Below are positions 54,778 through 64,000 of a DNA stretch of 64,000 nucleotides, in pieces. Source of the stretch: Planctomycetota bacterium (lineage in GTDB: Bacteria; Planctomycetota; UBA1135; GCA-002686595). The position numbers and the translations under genes were made by a program. The stretch is taken from the NCBI GenBank assembly GCA_016714045.1, contig JADJNY010000015.1, positions 372,001 to 436,000 on the forward strand, written 5' to 3'. Position 1 is the stretch's first letter; every line of letters starts with the position of its first letter. The notes beneath the pieces are model-generated. The model searched no databases and was not told the origin of the DNA. It saw nothing but the letters and a program-made list of their open reading frames with translations.

Positions 54778-55875
54778 ATGGCGCTCGACGACTTCGCACC
54801 CCAGGGAACCAAGACGGTTCCGCGCCAGTCGGTGGCGCCGGAGGACGAGGACCTCTTCGACTTCCCGGTCATCGAGATGGTGCTCGAGACCGAGAAGCCC
54901 GCGGAGCGTCGCACCGTCGGTGAAGTCGCGGCCCCGGCGCCCTCCGCGGCCCCCGCCCCCGCCCCCGCCCCCGCCCCCGCCCCCGCGCCCGCGGCCAGCG
55001 CGCCCGCGGCGAAGCCCGCGCCCGCCGCCGCCCCGGCTGCGAAGCCCGCCGTCGCGGAGACGAAGCCCGCGCCTGCGAAGGACGCCGGTGCGAAGGCGCC
55101 CGCGGCGAAGGCGAGCGCGCGTGGAGACGTGCAGCAGGCCGAGGAGCTCATCGACGGGCTCGAGACCGTGCTCGACGACGAGCTCGAGGACTCGCGCCTC
55201 ACGCGCCGCAGCCCGCGCGCGATCGCAACGAGCGTCCGCAACGGCTCGCCCGCCGCGTTGCTCGGTGGGATGCTGCTCCTGAACCTGCTCACGTTCGCGT
55301 TCTTCTGGTATGCGAGCACGAGCTTCCGCGACGGCATCCAGGGCTTGCGCGACGACCTCTTGCTCGCGACGCGCTCCGGTGCACAGCGCGTCGAGCCCAC
55401 GCGCATCCCGGACGCTGGCACGCCCACTCCGAACGACGTCCACGCTCCGATCGTCCCCGCGAACGACGCGGGCCAGACGGGCGCCGAGCACGGCGACGCG
55501 GGCGCGGAACACGGCACGAAGCCCGTCGCTCCCTCGAAGGTCGAGCACGTCGCGAACGACGAGCACGCCGTCGCAGCTCCGCGCACGGAACGCCCCACCG
55601 CCGAGCACCCGCTCGCCGCCTTCGAAGAGACGACGCTGACCCTGGCGCGCCAAGAAATCGAAGCGGGCGAGGTCCTCGCCGCGCGCAAGCGCCTCTACCG
55701 CCTGCTCGCGCTCGCCGATCGCATCGACGGCGAGCTGCGCGCCGACGTCGAAGCGCGCGCGCGCTTCCTGGTCGCGGACAGCTACCGCTCGCAGGCCGAA
55801 GCGAAGGAAGCGAAGCACGCAGCCGACGCCGCCGCGTCCGCCGGAACGACTCCGACCCACGGGAAGGAGCACTGA
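54778..55875 (+). CDS. Pro/Ala-rich single-pass membrane protein
   Basis: 365 aa. The N-terminal cytosolic part has an acidic patch (EDEDLFDFPVIEMVLETE) and a long Pro-Ala repeat (about residues 50-115). One membrane helix (AALLGGMLLLNLLTFAFFWY) is followed by an extracytoplasmic helical region. It ends THGKEH. The neighbouring protein two genes on ends THGKEGA. No family recognised. The P-A repeat could span the periplasm or act as a flexible tether. Starts 3 bases after the previous stop. Confidence 0.6.
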   Translation: MALDDFAPQGTKTVPRQSVAPEDEDLFDFPVIEMVLETEKPAERRTVGEVAAPAPSAAPAPAPAPAPAPAPAASAPAAKPAPAAAPAAKPAVAETKPAPAKDAGAKAPAAKASARGDVQQAEELIDGLETVLDDELEDSRLTRRSPRAIATSVRNGSPAALLGGMLLLNLLTFAFFWYASTSFRDGIQGLRDDLLLATRSGAQRVEPTRIPDAGTPTPNDVHAPIVPANDAGQTGAEHGDAGAEHGTKPVAPSKVEHVANDEHAVAAPRTERPTAEHPLAAFEETTLTLARQEIEAGEVLAARKRLYRLLALADRIDGELRADVEARARFLVADSYRSQAEAKEAKHAADAAASAGTTPTHGKEH

Positions 55876-55878
55876 GCC

Positions 55879-57360
55879 ATGCAACGCGCTGCTCGTCCCC
55901 TCCCCTGCCTCGCCGCCTGGCTCGTGCTCGCGACCGCCGCGAGCGCCGCTCAGGGCGCGTACGACTTGACCGTCAAGGAGGTCGAGGGCGACGTGTTCGC
56001 CACGCTGCGCGCGAAGAACGCACGCGTCGAGGAGATCCTCGCGGACGTCGCGGCGCGCACGCACAAGAAGCTCGTCGGGCTCGAGCGCATGGGGAAGAGC
56101 GAGCCCTTGTCGGCCGAGCTCTCCGAGCGCCCGCTGAACCAGCTGCTCTACACCGTCGCCGGCTGCGCGGGCGCCCGCTTGCGCGTCAACCCGACGACGA
56201 TCGAGGTCCTCTCCGACCTCGGCGGCGGCGCGAGCATCGAAGAGCTCGAGGAGCAAGCGACGATCGCCTACCTGCGCGCGCTCCAGGCGAACCCCACTCA
56301 TCCGCAGGGCGCGCGCGCCGAGCTCGTCCTCGGTGACATTCAGGAGAAGCACGGCAACCTGCGCGCCGCGGTCGGGCACTTCGAGCTCGTCTCGCGCAAC
56401 TACCCCGAGTCCGACCTCGTCCCCGAGTCGCTCTGGCGCGCGGGCTCGATCCTGGTGCGCCTCGCCGACTGGACCAGCGGCACGACGCTCTTCACGCGTC
56501 TCGCGAACCTCGAGCAGGACCACGCCTACTCGTCGCGCGCCCGCCTGCAGCTCGCGCGCTGCCTCGTCCACTCCGGTGACGCGCGCCAGTCGCTCCTCTT
56601 GCTGGACGCGCTCGACAACCTGTTCCCCACCGAAGACCGGAACGAGCTCCAGTCGCGCTTGTTCGTCCGCGCGCTCGCGCTGCGCGGCATGGGCCGCCAC
56701 GGGGACGCGCTGCGCACGCTGACGCGCGCCGACGAGATGGGCACGGACCCCGCATGGGAAGCGCCGGCGATGGAGCTGCGCGCCCAGGCCTTCGAACACT
56801 TCGATCGTCCCGCGGAAGCCGCGCGTGCGTGGCTGCGCCTGTCGCAGCTCACGGACGGCGCGCGACGCGACGAAGCGCTCGTGAACGCGGCGCGCCTCGC
56901 GCAGGCCGCGGGCGATCCGCTGTCCGTCCTGATGATCGAACGCACGGCCGTCGCCGCCGGTTCGCACGCGGGAAGTCGCCTGGAGGCGTACGTGCTCGCC
57001 GCGCGCCGCGAGCTCGGCCTCGCCGCGCCGACCGCCGAGACGCGCCTCGAGACCGCGCTCGAACGCGCGCGCGGCTACCTCTCCGCTCATCTCGCGCGGC
57101 AAGCGGTGCTCGCGCTCCAGCCCGTCTGGAACGAACGCGACGCGCTCGACGAAACTTCGATCGCGCGCCTCGCGCGCCTGTACGCCACGGCCGTCGAAGA
57201 AGACAACGGCGTCGACGCCGCGATCGACATTCTGCGCCGCGCCGCGCGCGAGGTCCGCATGGACGAGCCGCGCAAGCTGCTGCTCGTCACCGCGGGCGAA
57301 CTCTACGAAAAGCACGACCGCTACGAAGACGCCGCACGCGTCTACGGAGGTGACCTGTGA
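55879..57360 (+). CDS. Exported STN/TPR-repeat protein
   Basis: 493 aa. Signal peptide (AAWLVLATAASAAQG). Residues about 35-115 are STN-like, the secretin/TonB N-terminal fold (VFATLRAKNARVEEILADVA and LSERPLNQLLYTVAGC). The remainder is a set of TPR-like helical pairs. STN domains occur in proteins that dock on outer-membrane secretins and receptors, so a periplasmic assembly role is plausible. It starts 3 bases after the previous stop and overlaps the next start. Confidence 0.68.
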   Translation: MQRAARPLPCLAAWLVLATAASAAQGAYDLTVKEVEGDVFATLRAKNARVEEILADVAARTHKKLVGLERMGKSEPLSAELSERPLNQLLYTVAGCAGARLRVNPTTIEVLSDLGGGASIEELEEQATIAYLRALQANPTHPQGARAELVLGDIQEKHGNLRAAVGHFELVSRNYPESDLVPESLWRAGSILVRLADWTSGTTLFTRLANLEQDHAYSSRARLQLARCLVHSGDARQSLLLLDALDNLFPTEDRNELQSRLFVRALALRGMGRHGDALRTLTRADEMGTDPAWEAPAMELRAQAFEHFDRPAEAARAWLRLSQLTDGARRDEALVNAARLAQAAGDPLSVLMIERTAVAAGSHAGSRLEAYVLAARRELGLAAPTAETRLETALERARGYLSAHLARQAVLALQPVWNERDALDETSIARLARLYATAVEEDNGVDAAIDILRRAAREVRMDEPRKLLLVTAGELYEKHDRYEDAARVYGGDL

Positions 57361-58286
57361 TGCGCTTCAGCTCTGCGATCGCCATGGGCCTCGGTCTCAT
57401 CGTCGTCCTCCCCGCGCTCTCCGGAGCGCAGCAGCAGCAGGACCTGGAGCACGCGCTTTCGCAGACGGTGCGCGCGTTGGCGGTGCTCTCCGGCATCGAG
57501 AAGGACCTCCCCGCCCGCCCCGCCGACCAGGCGGTCGAGCTCGCGCGCTCCGCCACGGAGCCCGCGATCGGCGACGAACGCTCGCGCGACGAGGAACTCC
57601 AACTCCTGCGCAAGGACGTCGGTCGCCTGCAGATGACGTGGGACGAGCTCGCTCGCGGGACGTCCGACGGCTCCGCCGCCGCGACGCCGACGCCCGCGCC
57701 GGGTGAGCCCACCGCGCTGCCTTCCGTCACGATCACGACGGGGATGAGCGAGACGCTGCGCGCGCAGCTCTCGGGCGAGACGCTCGTCCCCTTCGCGCGT
57801 CGTAACCCGACCTCGCCGCTCCAGGGCACGCCCGCTGCTCCGGTGCGCGACGCCGCGGCCGATGCGCTGCGCCAGGGACAGGCCCTCCTGCGCGCGAACA
57901 AGCCCAAGGACGCGCTGATCGTGCTCCGCGCCGTCGAGAGCGACGTGCGCGCGAAGTACTGGATGGCGCGCGCGCTCGAGAAGCTCGAGCGCTACGAAGA
58001 AGCGCTCGACCTGTACCGCGCGGTCGCGCAGGCGCCCGACGCCGGCTACCTCGCCGCGCGCGCGACGAACGACGCCGACTTCCTCGAGTGGAAGCGCGAC
58101 TTCGCGAAGAAGCTCGACAAGGGTTCGCCCGCCGACGCGTCGAGCCCGAAGCCTGCGCCCAAGACCGACGGCGTGAAGAAGGATGCCGCGCCGGCCAAGC
58201 CGGAGTCCCCCGCTGCGAAGCCCAACGCGCCGAAGGCCGCCCCCGCGGCCAAGAAGGACGCGACGCACGGCAAGGAGGGCGCGTGA
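57360..58286 (+). CDS. Exported helical/TPR-like protein
   Basis: 308 aa from the ATG at 57360 with a strong GGAGGTGA. Signal peptide (AMGLGLIVVLPALSGAQ), a coiled-coil or helical N-terminal domain, a Pro/Thr linker, and a small TPR-like stretch (ALRQGQALLRANKPKDALIVL then YWMARALEKLERYEEALDLYR). The Lys/Pro/Ala-rich tail ends in the same HGKE motif as the gene at 54778. Overlaps the kinase start (GTGA). Confidence 0.62.
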   Translation: MRFSSAIAMGLGLIVVLPALSGAQQQQDLEHALSQTVRALAVLSGIEKDLPARPADQAVELARSATEPAIGDERSRDEELQLLRKDVGRLQMTWDELARGTSDGSAAATPTPAPGEPTALPSVTITTGMSETLRAQLSGETLVPFARRNPTSPLQGTPAAPVRDAAADALRQGQALLRANKPKDALIVLRAVESDVRAKYWMARALEKLERYEEALDLYRAVAQAPDAGYLAARATNDADFLEWKRDFAKKLDKGSPADASSPKPAPKTDGVKKDAAPAKPESPAAKPNAPKAAPAAKKDATHGKEGA

Positions 58287-59511
58287 GCACCGTCACCGAC
58301 CTCCGCGAGCCGGCCGCCGAGTCGACGCTCGAGCTGTCGCAGGCGATGCAGCTCCTCTCGGGCATCTCCGAGAGCCTGTCGACGTCGTACGCGCGGCTCT
58401 CCGAGCACGCACGCCGCGTCGAGGACGAGCTCGTCGTCGCGAACGGAGCGCTCGCCGCGAAGGTGGCCGAGCTCGACGCGCTGAGCGCGCACCTCGAGGG
58501 CATCCTCCAGGCGCTGCCGATGGGCGTCGTCGTCCGCGACGCCGACGGCTGCATCGTCCGCGCGAACGCCGCGGCGTGCGCGATCCTCGAGACGACGCCC
58601 GGTTCGATCGCCGGAACGCGCGAGCACGCGCTCCTCGCCGGGCCGCGCGCCGATGGCTCGAACCGCGAGCTTTTCAAGCACGACGGACGCCGCGCGATCG
58701 TCGCGGAGCGCTCGTCCCCGATCACGGGCCAGGACGGACGCCAGGGCGCGTCGGTCCAGGTCCTCGACGACCGCACGGAGCTCGTCGAGCTCACCGAGCG
58801 CGTCCACAAGCTCGACAAGATGGCGGCGCTCGGCACGATGGCCGGTGGGATCGCGCACGAGATCCGCAACCCGATGAATGCGATGCTCGGGTTCGCGGAG
58901 CTCTTGAAGCGCGAGCTCCCCCAGCACTCGCGCGGACACCGCTACGCCTCGCGCATCAGCGACGGCGTCGTCGAAGCCGACGCGATCATCTCGAGCATGC
59001 TGACGCTCGCGGCGCCGGAGCGGCTCACGCTCGAGACGCTCGACGCGAAGGAGCTCGCGGACGAGGCGATCGCGCTCGCGCGCCGCTCGATCCCGAGCAG
59101 CTCGGACGCCGCCGCGTGGACGCTCACGCACGACGTCCCGTCGATCGCCTTCCCCGGCGACCGCGTCAAGCTGCGTCAGGCGCTGCGCAACCTGGTCGCG
59201 AACGCGATCCAGGCGCAGAAGGACGGCGGCGCCGTGCACGTCGCGCTCGAGCGCGCCGACGGAGCGCTCGCCTTCCACGTCACCGATCACGGTCCGGGCA
59301 TCCCGGCCGAGTTGCGTCGCCGTCTCGGCGACCCGTTCTTCACCACGCGGGCCGAAGGCACGGGCCTCGGACTCTCGCTGGTGCACACGATCGCCGAACT
59401 CCACGGCGGCCGATTCCAAGTCTGTCCTCATCCGTCCACGTGTCCTCACGGCGAAGGCCGAGGCGCGCACGTGGTGTTCCGGATTCCTCTACAACCCAAC
59501 GAGAAGCAGTG

Positions 59512-59512
<1 letters not shown>
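58283..59512 (+). CDS. PAS sensor histidine kinase, FleS/FlrB-like
   Basis: 409 aa from the GTG at 58283. N-terminal coiled coil, a PAS domain (about residues 75-165, including GVVVRDADGCIVRAN), then HisKA with His192 in AHEIRNPMNAML, and the ATPase boxes NLVANAIQAQ, DHGPGIP and GTGLGLSLV. There is no membrane helix, so it is cytosolic. The C-terminal end carries a CPHPSTCPH cluster that could bind a metal. Partner of the next gene, as in FleSR/FlrBC flagellar regulation. Confidence 0.9.
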
Positions 59513-60921
<1,409 letters not shown>

Positions 60922-60936
60922 ACCGGAGCGGATGCC

Positions 60937-61311
60937 ATGGACTTCGGCGGCAACGAATCCCGGCTGCTCTTGAAGCTGATGTCGGTGTGCAACCTGCGCC
61001 AGCGGGTGCTCGCCGACAACATTGCGAACGAGAGCACGCCGGGCTTCAAGCGCCGAGTGGTGCGGTTCGAGGAGCTGCTCGGCAAGGAACTCGACGACGC
61101 GATGTCCGGATCGACGTCCGGGAACCTAGCGCGCATCGAACCTCGCGTCGAGTTCGACCCGACCCCGCCCGCCGGCACCGACGGGAACAACGTGAACCTC
61201 GAAGCCGAGAACACCGCGATGCGCGAGAACCGGATGCTCTACGAGGCCTACGCGGCCATCCTCGAGACGCGCTCGAACCTGTTGAAGGCCAGCATCACCG
61301 AAAGTCGCTGA
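60937..61311 (+). CDS. flgB: Proximal rod protein FlgB
   Basis: 124 aa, GGAG eight bases before the ATG. The rod N-terminal signature with NIANESTPGFKRRVVRFEELL and the C-terminal NLEAENTAMRENRMLYEAYAAILETR are both present. FlgB is the proximal-most rod subunit, exported through the gate and built in the periplasm. Followed after 2 bases by flgC. Confidence 0.95.
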   Translation: MDFGGNESRLLLKLMSVCNLRQRVLADNIANESTPGFKRRVVRFEELLGKELDDAMSGSTSGNLARIEPRVEFDPTPPAGTDGNNVNLEAENTAMRENRMLYEAYAAILETRSNLLKASITESR

Positions 61312-61313
61312 TC

Positions 61314-61748
61314 ATGGACGCACTCAAAGGACTCTTCGCCGGTATGCGCACCAGCGCGTCCGGCAGCGCCGCCCAACGCGTGCGCATCAACACGATCGCC
61401 GAGAACATCGCGCAGGCCGAGGTCACGAAGTCGCCCGACGGCAGCGGACCGTACCGCCGCAAGCTCGTGTACCTCGAACCGATCACGACGCGCGGTGACG
61501 ACGGCAAGAAGACGACGGACGGCGTCCGTGTCTCGAAGATCGTCACGGACCAGGCCACGCCGTTCGAGGTCGTGCACGACCCCTCGCATCCCGACGCGGA
61601 CGCGGAGGGCAACGTGCTCTTCCCCAACGTGAACACCACGAAGGAGATGGCGGACATGATCCTGGCGATGCGCGCCTACGAGGCGAACTTGAACGCCCAG
61701 GACTCGTTCGTCCGCATGGCGGAGCGCGCGTTGCGCCTCGCCCAGTGA
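61314..61748 (+). CDS. flgC: Proximal rod protein FlgC
   Basis: 144 aa. RVRINTIAENIAQAEVTKSPDGSGPYRRKLVYLEP contains the rod signature. The C-terminal KEMADMILAMRAYEANLNAQDSF is typical of FlgC. Second proximal rod subunit. Confidence 0.95.
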   Translation: MDALKGLFAGMRTSASGSAAQRVRINTIAENIAQAEVTKSPDGSGPYRRKLVYLEPITTRGDDGKKTTDGVRVSKIVTDQATPFEVVHDPSHPDADAEGNVLFPNVNTTKEMADMILAMRAYEANLNAQDSFVRMAERALRLAQ

Positions 61749-61774
61749 TCGAGATCTCGAAGAGCACCTGAACC

Positions 61775-62122
61775 ATGGTCGACCGCATCGGAAACAGCTC
61801 CAACAGCCTCGCGCGCGCCGCGATCGAGGCCGCGTTGAAGCGTCAGTCCGATGCCGTGTCGTCGATGAAGCTCGGCGTCGACGGCACGTCCTCCGCCAAG
61901 CCCTCCGCGTTCTCCCAAGCGCTCAGCGACGGCCTCAAGGCCGTGGACTCCGAAGTGCGGCGCGTCGACGACCTCCCGAAGGACCTCGCCGCCGGTCGCA
62001 TCCAAGACCTGAGCGAGATCGCCGCACAGCTGAAGGAATCCGACCTCTCCCTGCGCTTCGCCCTCGAAGTGCGCAACAAGTTCATCGATGCCTACCGCGA
62101 AGTGATGCGGATGAGCGTGTGA
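61775..62122 (+). CDS. fliE: Basal-body protein FliE
   Basis: 115 aa. Ends SLRFALEVRNKFIDAYREVMRMSV, the FliE signature, with FSQALSDGLKAVDSEVRR in the middle. FliE joins the MS ring to the rod and helps open export. 26 bases after flgC, before fliF. Confidence 0.94.
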   Translation: MVDRIGNSSNSLARAAIEAALKRQSDAVSSMKLGVDGTSSAKPSAFSQALSDGLKAVDSEVRRVDDLPKDLAAGRIQDLSEIAAQLKESDLSLRFALEVRNKFIDAYREVMRMSV

Positions 62123-62133
62123 GCTAGGCAACC

Positions 62134-63723
62134 ATGAAGGACTTCTTCAACGGACTCGTCGAGCAGTGGAAGCAGGCCACCGGCGCCACGCGCGGGATCG
62201 TCGCCATCGCGGTCGCTGCGATCGCAGCGAGCGTGTGGTGGATCTCCGGCAGCGCCACGGAGCCGAACTTCAAGCTCCTCTACTCGAACCAGGATGCGCA
62301 GCACGCGGCCGCCATCCAGAACGCCCTCGCGACGGGCGGCATCCGCTACCAGGCGAGCCAGCCGCCCGGCCCGTTTGTCATCTGGGTCGACGAGAGCCAG
62401 TTCTACCAGGCGCAGAACCTGGTCGCCCTCTCCGGCGCGCTCGAGACGTCGCCGGAAGGCATCCAGTCGTCGTCGAGCGGCGCGTCGCAGGTGTTCCTCT
62501 CCGCGAACGAGCGCCAGCAGAACGTCTTGAAGCGCGAGTGGCAGGAACTCGAGAAGCAGCTCCAGGAGCTCGACTTCGTCCACCGCGCGCACGTCAGCAC
62601 CTCGATCCCCGACGGATCGCCGCTGCGCAAGAGCACGCCGCTGACGGTCGCCGTCACGCTGTCGCTCAAGGGCAATGCCGAGCTCTCGCGCGGCCAGGCG
62701 CAGACCGTCTCGAAGCTCGTCCGCTATCGGTTCAACGTCCCGGCCGAGAACGTCGTCATCAGCGACCAGTCGGGCCGCAGCCTGTTCGACGGCGCGTCCT
62801 CGGGTGAGCTCGGCGGCGCGGCCGCGAGCCTCCTCGAGCACAAGACGCGCTACGAGCTCGACCTGACGCAGCGCACGAACCAGATGCTCGAGCGCGTCTT
62901 CGGCCCCGGTCTTGCGTACGTCACGCTGAACAGCGACTGGACGTTCGTGCAGAAGGAGCGCGTCAAGGAGACGGTCGACCCGAAGAACGTCGTCACGGTT
63001 GAGAAGACCGAGAACAAGACGTCGACCCCGCAAGGCGCGAGCGAATCCGGCGGCTCCGGCGGCGCCGCGAGCGTCGGCGCAGGCGACCCGAACCCCGCGG
63101 GTCCTGCTCCCGCGGCCGTCGCCGAGGCAAAGACGAGCGAGACGAAGACCTCGACGATCGCCGGCAAGGAGACTGAACACTCGCGCGTCTCGACCCCCGA
63201 GCTCTCCCGCTTGACCGTCTCGCTCGTCATCGACGAGAGCCTGCGCGAGAAGTTCGCGACGTCGGACCAGCTCACCGCGCTCGAGTCGAGCATCAAGAAC
63301 TCCGTCGGCTTCGACGATCGCCGCGACGCGTTCAGCACGATGATCACGCCGTTCGCGACCGTGAAGCGCGACGAGCAGGGCCAGCCGGTCGCTCCGCCCG
63401 TGGTCGAGCCCGAGAGCGCGCCCAGCCCGATGGTCGAGCTCGTCGTCCAGCGCGGCGTCGAGATCGTCGCGGCCGTGCTCTTCCTCTTCGTGCTCATGAA
63501 GGCGCTCAAGGGCTCGCCGCGTGGCGAGCGTCGCAAGACGGACGGCACGTTGGCCGCCGCGGGCGCCCTCGACGCGGGCCCCGAGATCGATCAGAACGAC
63601 CCGAAGTACCTCGACATGCTGGCGCGTCGCCAGATCGAGGAGCTCGTCAAGACGGAGCCCGAGAAGGTCGGGACGCTCTTGTCGCGCTGGGTCTCGGACC
63701 AGGAGACGCTGACGCGCGCTTGA
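62134..63723 (+). CDS. fliF: MS-ring protein FliF
   Basis: 529 aa. N-terminal membrane helix (GIVAIAVAAIAASVWWIS) followed by the ring-building motifs LYSNQDAQHAAAIQ and LKREWQELEKQLQELDF, a Gly/Ser/Ala-rich and Thr/Glu-rich insertion (about residues 290-350), and a C-terminal membrane helix (IVAAVLFLFVLMKAL) and cytosolic tail (about residues 465-529) that binds FliG. Builds the MS ring in the inner membrane. Confidence 0.97.
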   Translation: MKDFFNGLVEQWKQATGATRGIVAIAVAAIAASVWWISGSATEPNFKLLYSNQDAQHAAAIQNALATGGIRYQASQPPGPFVIWVDESQFYQAQNLVALSGALETSPEGIQSSSSGASQVFLSANERQQNVLKREWQELEKQLQELDFVHRAHVSTSIPDGSPLRKSTPLTVAVTLSLKGNAELSRGQAQTVSKLVRYRFNVPAENVVISDQSGRSLFDGASSGELGGAAASLLEHKTRYELDLTQRTNQMLERVFGPGLAYVTLNSDWTFVQKERVKETVDPKNVVTVEKTENKTSTPQGASESGGSGGAASVGAGDPNPAGPAPAAVAEAKTSETKTSTIAGKETEHSRVSTPELSRLTVSLVIDESLREKFATSDQLTALESSIKNSVGFDDRRDAFSTMITPFATVKRDEQGQPVAPPVVEPESAPSPMVELVVQRGVEIVAAVLFLFVLMKALKGSPRGERRKTDGTLAAAGALDAGPEIDQNDPKYLDMLARRQIEELVKTEPEKVGTLLSRWVSDQETLTRA

Positions 63724-63726
63724 TCC

Positions 63727-64000
63727 ATGGCCAAGTCGAAGAAGAACTCGCCGTTGTCGGGCGCGCAGAAGGTCGCGGCCTTTCTGCTCACGCTCGACAA
63801 GCAGGCCGCCGCGGCGGTGTTGAAGAACATCGATCCGAAGGTGCTCCCGGCGATCGCCGAGGCCATGACGGAGCTCGACACGCGCTTCGGCGACGAAGCG
63901 AAGCTGCGCGAACTCTACCAAGAGGTCACGCGCGTGCTCGTCCGCCGTCCTGGCCCGCGTCCGCAGGACGACATGGAGGTCGAGTCCATGTTCGAGGAAG
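63727..64000 (+). CDS. fliG: Flagellar switch protein FliG (3' end outside window)
   Basis: 91 codons visible. GAQKVAAFLLTLDKQAAAAVLKNIDPK is the FliG N-terminal domain that binds FliF, followed by AIAEAMTELD. The rest is outside the window. Forms the C-ring torque interface. Three bases after the fliF stop. Confidence 0.95.
   Translation, partial: MAKSKKNSPLSGAQKVAAFLLTLDKQAAAAVLKNIDPKVLPAIAEAMTELDTRFGDEAKLRELYQEVTRVLVRRPGPRPQDDMEVESMFEE

Noticed and set aside
53470..57315. A 1281-codon open frame on the minus strand
   Set aside because: It is Arg/Ala-rich mirror noise of high-GC genes on the plus strand; similar long frames occur opposite nearly every gene here.
60922..60936. A sigma-54 promoter for flgB
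   Set aside because: Only 15 bases separate it from the regulator gene; no GG-N10-GC site was found.

Overview
The window is strongly GC-rich with G/C-dominated third codon positions and frequent GTG starts. I read it as a bacterial chromosome segment, most likely from a planctomycete. This is inference from gene content: an ECF sigma factor fused to cell-surface-like domains, FG-GAP and HEAT/cyclophilin proteins, secreted proteases and a selenoprotein-like gene. A myxobacterial-type deltaproteobacterium is not excluded. I see no rRNA, tRNA or CRISPR array.

Layout. 1-21.9 kb is housekeeping and secreted-protein territory: a HEAT-cyclophilin, a membrane-anchored trypsin-like protease, a frameshifted sigma-factor fusion, a P460-like haem lipoprotein, purH, a thioredoxin-like protein, a sulfatase-fold protein, an ATPase with its own palindrome, prfB with its programmed frameshift, an FG-GAP protein, two peptidases (M24 and isoaspartyl dipeptidase), a UGA-containing selenoprotein with a bSECIS-like hairpin, and a HAD hydrolase. 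21.9-25.0 kb is a nested insertion: an IS3-type element with 4-bp target duplications sits inside an IS481-type element, which sits inside older end-like repeats. 25.1-27.1 kb is nrfHA (nitrite to ammonia). 27.3-30.6 kb is a membrane protein and an M1 peptidase.

30.8-64 kb is a large flagellar region. On the minus strand lie two flagellins, fliD-fliS-fliT-like, then fliO-fliP-(50-aa ORF)-fliQ-fliR-flhB-flhA-flhF-flhG-(89-aa membrane protein)-fliA, followed by two small proteins, a coiled-coil lipoprotein and a CsgG-like lipoprotein. A flgM-like gene with a good sigma-28 -10 box diverges from the M1 peptidase. On the plus strand are a sigma-54 activator, a C11 (clostripain-like) peptidase ending in a 46-bp tandem array, and then one tightly coupled operon. 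That operon holds a degenerate histidine-kinase-like protein, a degenerate receiver fused to an ATPase domain, a Pro/Ala-rich membrane protein, an STN/TPR protein, a TPR-like protein, a FleS-like kinase, a FleR-like sigma-54 activator, flgB, flgC, fliE, fliF and the start of fliG.

How it works together. The two flagellar blocks encode export gate, rod base, MS ring, filament, filament chaperones and the regulatory tiers (FleSR-like/sigma-54, then FliA/FlgM). The genes with no standard flagellar name, placed by overlap between the standard ones, are the best candidates for lineage-specific flagellar or envelope parts. The strongest single oddity is the selenoprotein at 18.6-19.6 kb. Three unrelated 3'-proximal tandem arrays (87, 57 and 46 bp units) are a second theme.
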